In this document: positions 22,201-34,200 of the stretch, piece by piece
How positions within the stretch are numbered: position 1 is the stretch's first letter
Layout: each line of letters begins with the position of its first letter
Source: Bolinopsis microptera
Lineage: Eukaryota; Ctenophora; Tentaculata; Lobata; Bolinopsidae
DNA length: 64,000 nt
NCBI RefSeq assembly: GCF_026151205.1
Contig: NC_087083.1
Coordinates: 2,234,501 to 2,298,500, forward strand
Direction: 5' to 3'
Notes under the pieces: model-generated
What the model was told of the DNA's origin: nothing
What the model saw: the letters and a program-made list of their open reading frames with translations, nothing else
Databases searched by the model: none
Made by a program: the position numbers and the translations under genes

Positions 22201-25200
22201 AGCCTAGCGCTCTCACTGAATGAAAATATGAGAACAGATGTAGTCTACTTTGATTTTGCCAAAGCATTTGACTCGGTTAACCATGATCTTATATTATTTA
22301 AGCTAAAGAGCAAATTTGGTATTGATGGGAGGCTACTGAAATTCATCACTGATTATCTAAGAGACAGGCAACAACAGGTCTTGATAAGTGGCAAGTTTTC
22401 TTCTATGAGAAACGCCCAGTCTGGTGTACCTCAAGGGTCAATTTTGGGACCATTGCTGTTCATTATGTTCATTGATGATATATCAGTGGGGATTTCACCA
22501 GGCACACAACTGTCACTGTATGCCGATGATACTAAAATTTTGCGTAAGATTGTTTCGGAGTCTGATATCCTGCGACTGCAGAAGGACATTGATTATCTCC
22601 ATGACTGGTCACTTTCTAATAAAATGAGATTTCATCCCGACAAATGTAAGGTCCTCACCGTCGCAGGAAGGATATCCGAAACAGTTTCCCTCCTTAGTGT
22701 CCTACCACTCTTTAACTTTGTATACTCCATGGGAAGAATCACACTTGACTATGTTGATCATGAAAAGGATCTGGGTGTAATTGTGACATCAAATCTCGAT
22801 TGGAAAGATCAGTGCTCCAAAGTCCTTTCTAAGGCAAACCAAAAATTAGGCATGGCGAGAAGAAATTGTTATTTTGTCCAAGACGTAAATCGTCATAGAG
22901 TACTGTATCTCACTTTAGTGAGGAGCCTATTTGAGCATTGCTCGGTTATATGGAGACCAGTCACAAAATCCCAGATAAGCAAGCTGGAGGGCCTCCAAAA
23001 GCGTGCTATTAAGTGGATTCTTCACGAGGAGTATATGAGTTATCCACCATCCACATACATTCAAAAATGCAGACAGCTGAAGATTATGCCGATTGAAGAC
23101 CGCTTTGACTTCTTGGATCTCATCTTCTTCTTTAAAATTGTGAAGCAACATATACCTGTCACTTTACCCTCATATTTGCAACCATTTCAAGGCCACTCAA
23201 GGCTCAGAAATAGTCACATGGACTCTCTATGTTTTGTAAGCTCTATCTCACCTCGAGCAAGCTCCAACGCTTTTGCCAAGAATTTCTTCTATAGGACCCA
23301 CACTAAGTGGAATCACATTCCTCTAGATATCCGTGAGATAGAGAGTATCACTGATTTTAAAAGTAAACTTTCCACTTACATGTGGGGGAAAATTATCCCG
23401 GTGGATTCGGACTCTGAACTTGACTATTCAATAGAAACAAATCCGTAAAATAGTTTATTCAAGATTATCTATTCTTGCTGTCTGCATTCACATATTTCTC
23501 AATTTCATCTCACAGCACAATATTTTATGAATTGATTGAATGGGTGTGTGATTTTGTTTAAAGTAACTTATTACAATTTTATAAGGGCCCATGCTTGTGC
23601 AGGAGCTGCATTTGCACTCAATATCTGTGTTTTGGTGACCCTCAGGTCCTTTGGTTACATACATTTTGTCCGAGACAATTTCAACTTTGACAATCCATGC
23701 TTAGAGGACAATATTATATTTAACTAATTCATTGTGTAAACTTGTATGTAATTGACTGATTTGAAAGATTTCAATAAAAAAAAAGTTAAAATTTTTCGAA
23801 GTTTTTCTGAAAACCACTTTTTTCCACGATTCAAGCTACCCTGTTCATTATTAGCCGAAAATATTTTTTCGATTTTTCGAAGTCCCCACCTACCCCTCGA
23901 TACACAATTCTGGACTCAAGGTTTCCCCCGGTAATGCGATCTCGGAAGGCAGGCCTCCCCTTTGCAACACGAGCTCGGAAGCTCTCGATACAGGAGGTAC
24001 GTCTCGAGAACGACTCGGACCGAAAACTTCTAAGTTAAAATTTTTCGAAGTTTTTCAGAAAACCACTTTTTTCCACGATTCAGGCTACCCTGTTCATTAT
24101 TAGCCGAAAATATTTTTTCGGTTTTTCGAAGTCCCCACCTACCCCTCGATACACAATTCTGGACTCGAGGTTTCCCCTGGTAATGTGATCACGGAAGGCA
24201 GGCCTCCCCTTTGCAACACGAGCTCGGAAGCGGGAGCTCTCGATACAGGAGGTACGTCTCGAGAACGACTCGGACCGAAAACTTCTAAGTTAAAATTTTT
24301 CGAAGTTTTTCTGAAAACCACTTTTTTCCACGATTCAGGCTACCCTGTTCATTATTAGCCGAAAATATTTTTTCGATTTTTCGAAGTCCCCACCTACCCC
24401 TCGATACACAATTCTGGACTCGAGGTTTCCCCTGGTAATGTGATCACGGAAGGCAGGCCTCCCCTTTGCAACACGAGCTCGGAAGCGGGAGCTCTCGATA
24501 CAGGAGGTACGTCTCGACAACGACTCGGACCGAAAACTTCTAAGTTAAAATTTTTCGAAGTTTTTCTGAAAACCACTTTTTTCCACGATTCAGGCTACCC
24601 TGTTCATTATTAGCCGAAAATATTTTTTCGGTTTTTCGAAGTCCGCGCCTAGCCCTCGATACACAATTCTGGACTCGAGGTTTCCCCCGGTAATGTGATC
24701 TTGGAAGGCAGGCCTCCCCTTTGCAACACGAGCTAGGAAGCGGGAGCTCTCGATACAGGAGGTACGTCTCGAGAACGACTCGGACCGAAAACTTCTAAGT
24801 TAAAATTTTTCGAAGTTTTTCTGAAAACCACTTTTTTCCACGATTCAGGCTACCCTGTTCATTATTAGCCGAAAATATTTTTTCGGTTTTTCGAAGTCCG
24901 CACCTACCCATCGATACACAATTCTGGACTCGAGGTTTCCCCCGGTAATGTGATCTTGGAAGGCAGGCCTCCCCTTTGCAACACGAGCTCGGAAGCGGGA
25001 GCTCTCGATACAGGAGGTACGTCTCGAGAACGACTCGGACCGAAAAACTTCTAAGTCAAAATTTTTTAAAAGTTTTTCTGAAAACCACTTTTTTCCACGA
25101 TTCAGGCTACCCTGTTCATTATTAGCCGAAAATATTTTTTCGGTTTTTCGAAGTCCCCACCTACCCCTCGATACACAATTCTGGACTCGAGGTTTCCCCT

Positions 25201-28200
25201 GGTAATGTGATCACGGAAGGCAGGCCTCCCCTTTGCAACACGAGCTCGGAAGCGGGAGCTCTCGATACAGGAGGTACGTCTCGAGAACGACTCGGACCGA
25301 AAACTTCTAAGTTAAAATTTTTCGAAGTTTTTTTTTGGTAAAAAAAAACTGAAATCCGGCAAAAATCCGGCAAATTTTTTTCCAGCCGGAGCCGGAGCCG
25401 GAACCGGATTTTGAAGCCGGATATCCGGCCGGAACCGGATTCAGCTGGATTTCCGGTCGGTTCCTAATCACTGCTAAAAATAATAACTCATACGGATAAC
25501 AGAATTTAGTGACTGTACTTGAGTTAACCAAAATGAGATACTCTGCTTCACTGATCGTTTTTCAGTATAAGCTTCAGAGAATTCCTGAGCTTCATGATCG
25601 TGTACTCGTCTGGTACATCAGACGATAAACTCAAGCTGATTTTCAACATGTACGACTACGATAAAAATGGTAATATTCATCAATAGATCTTCAAAGATAT
25701 ATAAGTAGGCAGTTTTCGAGATAACCGTGTAATTTAGATCAACTGATTCTTGATCAACTGCGTCATTTAAGTTAGTCTACATTGTTAATCAAGACGCATT
25801 GAAGTGTTAAATAAATAGTTTTCGAGATAACGTAATTGTTTAAATTAACTTATTTTAAAAATACATTATACAAGCTTCAAAAATAAACATTTTCTGAAAA
25901 ACAAGTTCTGGAACCTTTGCAAAATAAATCGCGATACAGTTTAGTTATTTCTTCAACCTAAACACTTTAAGTTAAAATGAATTATACCATCCCAAAGGAT
26001 CGCTCCATGTGGACGAGATAAAACAAATGATAACCTCCATGTTGCAGATGGTTTCTGCTTCTATAAAACCTGAGGAACTCTCTCGAATGATCCAATCCCT
26101 TTTAGATCAGGTTACCATCATGAGCTACAGATTGTTTAAGTTATAATATACGGCTCATTATCAATTGTAACATTATGTTATTGGGAGAAAACCCATGGAC
26201 ACACGGACACACGGACACACGGACACACGGACACACGGACACACGGACACACGGACACACGGACACACGGACACACGGACACACGGACACACAGACACAC
26301 GGACACACAGACACCCGGAAACACGGACACACGGACACACGGACACACGGGCACACGGACACACGGACACACGGACACACGGACACACGGACACACGGAC
26401 ACACGGACGCTGTCTGCCTTCTCGCGCAATACATTTTATGCTTCGCCGGATATGCAGCGTCACAAGGATTACTAGTCACATGTTGTTATTCGTTTGGTAA
26501 CGAAAAGTTATAAGTTAGCGACGATAGCGATCAGATTCTTTAAATTGTATTTTATTCATATTCATATTTTATTCATATTTTCCAATGGTATGTATAAAAT
26601 GTTGTTGATATCCGATCTCCAGGCTGGATTGGGAGAGAAGAAAGAACTGACGTTTTTAGAATTCCAGACTGTCATGTCCGCTTACAGAAAGGATCTCGAA
26701 AAAGCACAACTTGAGGTAACCTTAAAAGTATTTTCTTCAATAAAGTTGTATAAATCATTCATATCTACCAAATATTCGTCATCTAGATATGATCTATTCC
26801 ATGATAACAATAAAATTAATTACAGTAAGAAATGGGAGGAGTTAGAATAGTCCGTAAATAGTAGTTCAACTAATATTTACGGGCTATTCAAATTGCACTG
26901 TTTAAGCAAGCTAAAGACACACAAATCCTTCATGTTCGTTAGTATAACCGTGATTGTCCGTTAGGAATGATCTATTCCACCATAACATTATCTAACACAG
27001 GTGAAGGGAGGAGAACGACTCGGTAAATCGAACTTTAAACGAAAAGTGTTTACAGCGATGAGACCCCAGGGCAGAGAAATAAAGCGATACATTGAAAATC
27101 ACAGGTGAGCTGATTGGTCGATAAACTATTTTATATCAACACGCTCCTCGGGCAAGGACAAAAGAAAATTGCGATTTTTAGGCCAAAAAACGATTCCGTA
27201 CGTGCCGCGATTTCTTTTTGACTTTGTCCTCGGGGGAGGTAAATAGAAGATCCACAGTAAAAAGAGACCTGCTTTTGTAAAAGCGGTTCTAATCTTTCAG
27301 ATTAATGTAAAATCCGGATCGGAACATTGTTTATGAGTCGCATAGTTGAAATGTTTCTTGGGTAAAATTTGTATTGATCCCGTCCGATGTTGTCACATTG
27401 AAACGTTGAATAATTCCTTTCCTCATAAAAGCCTTTTCCTTGTCGCATCGCACGGGATCAACACAAATTTTACCCAAGAAACTGTCAAACTAACTAAAGA
27501 TCTATTGAAACCCTCAGATTGGAGATATTCTACTCAGTGATCTTCCTGCTGGTGGTATTTGTGTTGTTTTTGGAGAGGTTCATTACTTATTCTCGTTACA
27601 AGGACCACACTGGTTATCCTCAGTTACTTGGGTAAGCAAACAAAATTACACTCACCTTATCGGACGTTATTTGACCAGACATTTTGTGAACGGACATAAT
27701 TACATTTTGAAAAGACATTAAAATGAACGCTCAAAGGCATTCATTTAATATATTTAATTTAACTACCTTGTCGGACTTTATTTGAACGGACATTAAAATG
27801 AACGCTAGGGCCTCCAGCGTCCAATTAATGTCCGTTCAAATAAAGTCCAATAAGGTATATCTTAGAGAGCTCATTTTGCTTGACGTACTTTGGGAGTTCA
27901 TTAATCATTACCGGGGTCAAATGATTTGAAGTTTTTCCAGCGAATAGAAAAAAACCCTTCGGTTCTTTCTCTCAGTAGTGCAGAATAGTGATTCGACACC
28001 AATTAAAGTCTAGAAACCAATAACATATAGTACTACCTTACAAGACATATTTATGTGGATCATAATTCTGGGGATCGGAATTATGGGGGTACGAAAATAT
28101 GGGGATTTTTTTCAGAAATCCCCAAATTTCGTACCCCAAATTAAATTGTCGCATTTTCACGATAAATTATTTCAGAGAAATCAAAATCAGTTATAGATGG

Positions 28201-31200
28201 AATTTTTGAAAATCGTGAAAAACTAAATTAATTAAAAATCATTCTCTTCGTTTAAATCGTCTTCATCGTCGTCTCTTTCACTGAAAAACCAGTATTTTCT
28301 ATTCAGTAATTTTTATACTAAGTAACTTTCTATTTACCTGAGAAATGCGTATCCTTGTCTCAGAAAAAACGTAAAATAACTTATTTGACAAATTCACCTC
28401 AAATTAGCCCTATTTAAGCCAATTACATAAAAATAAATGTGTGGGATTTTGAAATGGCGGCCACAATTTTGGCAGTACGAAAATATGGGGATTTTTTCCA
28501 AAAATCCCCAAATTTCGTACCACATAAATATGTCTCGTAAGGTATCTTACTTAATACGTTAGAGTTTTCAAATCAGCCAGTCCAAATTTCTTAAATTTTC
28601 AGAACCCTTTAATTTGATTTCCAGGTACTCATTATCCTTGACTAGAGGATCCGCTGCTGTTTTGATGTTTACCTTCCCCCTCTTTCTCGTTCTTATGTGC
28701 AAGAATACTCTTACTCATCTAAGAGGTATATTAATTATTCAAGATCATATGAATTATTCAAAGTTGTATATTTTAAATTACAAGATACAGTTTGAATACG
28801 TTATCTTATCTTCGATCTGATTGTTGCAATACAAAATTACTAGCAATTACTTTTGGACTGGAGTATAGCAAGATTCTTCAATTTGGCAGATTGATCCAAC
28901 GGGGCAGCGGTGAAGTTTGTTAAATCTGAACACCAAACCGTCCGGCGAATCTGCTAGGAAAACTACTCGGATCTACCGCGGACACATTATGATAATATTT
29001 TACAGATTATTCTTCATGTAACATTTTAAATGACTCCATCGTCAATTATAGGAACATTTATAAAGCGGTACATCCCCCTGGACGCTAACAGAACAGCCCA
29101 TATCTACCTCGGCTGTGTAACCTTGCTTTTCATCCTCGTTCACTGTATCGGACACGGGTTTGTAACTTAATTGTTCATGCTTTATTGTGTTTTATTTTCA
29201 CCACAGTCAGAATTTAGTTTTATTCTGAGATTCTATAGAGAAGACTTCCTAGTAACACTATTAGTGCATATAAACTATTCCTATTTTGCACCGTACTTCA
29301 TAATATCAGAATTGCGAGCAAATTATGAGAACTCTTTTTTAGTATGATGTCTCAACCTTCCTTTTCAGGAATAATTTATATATAGTTACAACATTGCCTG
29401 GGTTACCAAATATGGTAGTAATATCATGGTAACTATAGTTACAACATTGCCTGGGTTACCAAATATGGTAATAATATCATGGTAACACTCCCATAAAAGA
29501 TAATTTTCCCACCTCGTCAGGTACAATTTTTATATGATAACTACATTGTCTCCGGACCATTTGACGTGTTTGATGCCACGAACCTGGCTAGATGGACAGG
29601 GTCAGGCAACTGTTTTGGGGTTACTTTTCGGGACTATAACCGGTTTGAAATAATTTTTATAGATGATAACGTTATGATTGAAATGTTTTTTAAGTCGCTG
29701 TTAATGGTATCGATGAATTATGTATATCGACATTTTAAGCAAGGAATATTTTAAGTTTTCAATTATAAATCAATATTAGGACTCTCGAACTCATGATAAT
29801 TGCTGCTCAGACTCAAGAGCTGCATTTGTTGAACTACCGTGTATGCGCTTCAATCATAACCCATTAACGTTCAATAGTTCCTGAGTCCCTGGCAGTATCC
29901 AAGTAGCCCGACATGGAATTAAACTTGAAATTACCAAGGAGAACACTAACGGACTCGTTTTGGCTATACATCAATTCATAAATAAGTTCATATATAAAAC
30001 AAAAGCCGAATAAAACTATGGAAATAAAATCTTAAAATTTAACCGCGTTACAATATCACGAAGTGGAAATAAAATCAAATATAATAATTTAAATGCTAAT
30101 AGAAATTCTGGATGTGTGCATAAAAGCAAGTCCAAGGAGATATGTTAAACTACATAAGGTGATGGGACGTTGAAGGAGATGAGTAGGGGACGTGAAGCGA
30201 GGATTAGGACTTAATCATAGGATTTCGAAGGTTTGAAGAGTCTGTTAGGTGGTGATTGCTAGGACTTCATAAGAGGTGATAACTAGGACTTCTTTTCAGG
30301 AGGATGTCGAAGGTGAAAGGATTCTGTGAGGTACTTTCCAAATTCAGTAGCATGGAATGAGTTCATGATGGCCCCATATTCTTTGAGCATTATGAGGCTT
30401 TTAAGGTTGTCTGAGAGGTTGGACCGGAGGGAGTTGTAGCTGGGGCATTCATTTATAACCTGGTCCTCGGTTTCAAGGATAGGTGTTTCAAAGAATGGTA
30501 GTTCTTCGAAGAACCGCATGACGTCGGTGTCTGAGGAGCAGCAAAAGCGACATGTTTTCAGTGCTGTGTTGTAGCGATCTCCAGTGTAGCGACCTTTCTC
30601 AATCCTCAGATCGTGACTGTTAGATCGAAGTTTTGCAATGTTAGCTCTTTTGACCCTGACATGTGTTCCCGAACATATTTAGGGTATAACCTATAGGGTT
30701 GGGGTTAGGGTAACCCTAACCTTAACCCCAATCTTAACCTTGTTCGAAAACACCTGTTCGGGAGCACATATGGATACTGCCCAGTTCCTTACTCTACCCT
30801 CGGTAACTTCCAACCTCCTTACCCTCAACTATATTGTAGGTTTACAATCTACCAGGACGCGCGCCGAGTTGGACTCGTCGACGGTTCCTATATATGGAAC
30901 AGATATTTTACGAGTATCACCCGTTAACAACAATATCACCTCGTCAGGGATCACAGGGATACTACTAGTGCTAACCCTCCTGACAATGTACATCTGTGCT
31001 ACACAATACGCTAGACGGTATCTTCACAGGTGGTTCTGGAGTACTCATATGCTCTATCCTGCTGTGCTGGGCCTCATGGTTCTGCACGGAGCAGGACGAC
31101 TTCTTCAGGTTAGTGCCTAGTGGTTACCTTATATGGTTGTGATACCATGGTAACACTACCATATTTGGTATTGGGGCTATTTGTGCTTTATTTGTACCGT

Positions 31201-34200
31201 CATCATTGGAATTGCGGCACCGCTTAATTTGGTACTGTTGAAGTACCCAAGTCCTTCGTCTGTGTCACTTGAAAAACCACAGTAAATATTCTCATCTCCA
31301 CAACAAATCACAACCGATCTGATTTCCATAGACAACTCAAACACATTAATGACACGAATTAATTAATTATAGATTAATAATTAACAAATGATAATATAAT
31401 TGATAAGATAACCCTCCTCAGGAACCTACATTCCACTATTACTTGATAGGACCAGCCATTCTGTTTACTTTTGATAAACTGATCAGTGTTAGTCGTAAGA
31501 AAAGGGAAATTCCACTGATAGAAGCTAAAATCTTACCCAGTGAGGTAGGTACTAGTTGCATTGAATATCTCGAATGTTTTTATTGTAGACTCTAAAATTG
31601 AGACTTTAAAGAAGACTTGAACAGAACACTCTACAAGGAATTCGAGTTTTTGGATTTAACTAAGAATCTTGAACCGATTTAATTTGATAAATTCATAATT
31701 CTTATATTCAGATCATGATAATTAAACTTCCCACATAATATCTACAGATCATATTGACCATATGACGTCATCACACTGACCATATGACGTCATCAGACTT
31801 AATATCTTCAGACTTATGTTAACAGGTAACAAATCTGGTGTTCAAGAGACCAGTTGATTTCCACTACCTGGCGGGACAGTACGTTAATATAGCTCTAGTT
31901 AACAGTGGTACAGGGCGTGACGAGTATCATCCCTTCACCCTTACATCAGGTAACAGATGTGCACAGGGGGGGGGGGGGCTCCAAGCGTTAGGCGGTGGCA
32001 CAAAAAGGAGGCCTGACCTTTTCTTTTTTTGAGTTGAGGACATTAAAGAAGTTTTAGGGGCGAAACAAAGCTACATCTCGTCACTGCCCCTCCGAAAGTT
32101 ATTTTGCAAAACAATATGTGTCCGTTAATCGAGAGGACACTAACCCTGTTAACTCTATATACTAACCCTGATTCTCCAACCCAGCGCCCCATGAAGACTA
32201 CCTATCAGTCCATATTAGGACACTGAAAGGGTGGACTAAAGTACTCCGGGACCTGGCCATTAAAAACGAGAAGAACCCCGAGAGGAACCCTAACTTGTTT
32301 GTGGACGGTCCGTTCGGTGAGGCTCACCAGGACTACTCCAACTACGAGGTATAGCTTTATAGGTCCAACTACGAGGTATAGCTTTATAGGTCCAACTACG
32401 AGGTATAGCTTTATAGGTCTAACTACGAGGTATAGCTTTATAGCTCCAACTACGAGGTATAGCTTTATAGCTCCAACTACGAGGTATAGCTTTATAGGTC
32501 CAACTACGAGGTATAGCTTTATAGCTCCAACTACGAGGTATAGCTTTATAGCTCCAACTACGAGGTATAGCTTTATAGGTCTAACTACGAGGTATAGCTT
32601 TATAGCTCCAACTACGAGGTATAGCTTTATAGGTCCAACTACGAGGTATAGCTTTATAGGTCCAACTACGAGGTATAGCTTTATAGGTCCAACTACAATG
32701 TATAGCTTTATAGGTCCAACTACGAGGTATAGCTTTATAGGTCTAACTACGAGGTATAGCTTTATAGGTCTAACTACGAGGTATAGCTTTATAGGTCTAA
32801 CTACGAGGTATAGCTTTATAGCTCCAACTACGAGGTATAGCTTTATAGGTTTAACTACGAGGTATAGCTTTATAGGTCTAACTACGAGGTATAGCTTTAT
32901 AGGTCTAACTACGAGGTATAGCTTTATACTTATAGCTCCAACTACGAGGTATAGCTTTATAGGTCTAACTACGAGGTATAGCTTTATAGGTCTAACTACG
33001 AGGTATAGCTTTATAGCTCCAACTACGAGGTATAGCTTTATAGGTCTAACTACGAGGTATAGCTTTATAGGTCTAACTACGAGGTATAGCTTTATAGGTC
33101 TAACTACGAGGTATAGCTTTATAGGTCTAACTACGAGGTATAGCTTTATAGCTCCAACTACGAGGTATAGCTTTATAGGTCTAACTACGAGGTATAGCTT
33201 TATAGCTCCAACTACGAGGTATAGCTTTATAGGTCCAACTACGAGGTATAGCCTTATAGGTCTAACTACGAGGTATAGCTTTATAGGTCTAACTACGAGG
33301 TATAGCTTTATAGGTCTAACTACGAGGTATAGCTTTATAGCTCCAACTACGAGGTATAGCTTTATAGGTCTAACTACGAGGTATAGCTTTATAGCTCCAA
33401 CTACGAGGTATAGCTTTATAGGTCTAACTACGAGGTATAGCTTTATAGGTCTAACTACGAGGTATAGCTTTATAGGTCTAACTACGAGGTATAGCTTGAT
33501 AGGTCCAACTACGAGGTATAGCTTTATAGCTCCAACTACGAGGTATAGCTTTATAGGTCCAACTACGAGGTATAGCTTTATAGGTCTAACTACGAGGTAT
33601 AGCTTTATAGGTCCAACTACGAGGTATATCTTTATAGGTCTAACTACGAGGTATAGCTTTATAGCTCCAACTACGAGGTATAGCTTTATAGCTCCAACTA
33701 CGAGGTATAGCTTTATAGGTCTAACTACGAGGTATAGCTTTATAGGTCTAACTACGAGGTATAGTTTTATAGGTCTAACTACGAGGTATATCTTTATAGG
33801 TCTAACTACGAGGTATAGCTTTATAGGTCTAACTACGAGGTATAGCTTTATAGGTCCAACTACGAGGTATAGCTTTATAGGTCTAACTACGAGGTATAGC
33901 GTTATAGCTCCAACTACGAGGTATAGCTTTATAGGTCTAACTACGAGGTATATCTTTATAGGTCTAACTACGAGGTATAAATCAAGAGGCTTGCATATAA
34001 TGAACATATTGACACGGGTGCAGAGTTGAGTCTGTACGGAACCTAGTAGTTTCAGATCCTTGTTTAACTTGCCGTACAGCAAGGTCACTCACTACTTTAG
34101 CCCGGCGAGGCACATAACTCCCTCTACAACTCCATGACAAATGTTTCATATATACTAGCCGAGTTCACAAGTTATATCCTTGTGTTTGAGAAGAGCTCGT

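Larger units (their letters stand above)
18018..23784 (+). mobile_element. Apparently full-length CR1-like non-LTR retrotransposon
   Basis: A 5.77-kb insertion splitting one satellite unit: CTTCTAA on the left and GTTAAAA on the right rejoin to the uninterrupted unit seen in neighbouring copies, so the boundaries are defined by the empty site. There is a ~440-bp 5' UTR, ORF1, an 82-bp gap, ORF2, a ~335-bp 3' UTR and a short A-rich tail after TTTCAAT. Target duplication is absent or at most 2 bp. Both frames are open, which points to recent insertion. Confidence 0.9.
16073..25466. mobile_element. 9.4-kb hAT-like transposon carrying satellite and a nested LINE, in Duox intron 21
   Basis: The left terminus TAGGAACCGACCGGA (16073-16087) is perfectly inverted at the right end (TCCGGTCGGTTCCTA, 25452-25466). 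The 8-bp duplication ATCACTGC flanks it (16065-16072 and 25467-25474). Both are hAT-superfamily traits. Subterminal regions (16081-16260, 25350-25460) are packed with GCCGGAT words in both orientations, like transposase-binding clusters. Inside are a BED-finger relic on the minus strand, two blocks of a ~250-bp satellite and a LINE. It is non-autonomous as it stands. Confidence 0.85.

Noticed and set aside
26141-26513. Cys/Pro/Val- and Thr/His-rich open frames
   Set aside because: Artefacts of the GGACACAC microsatellite.
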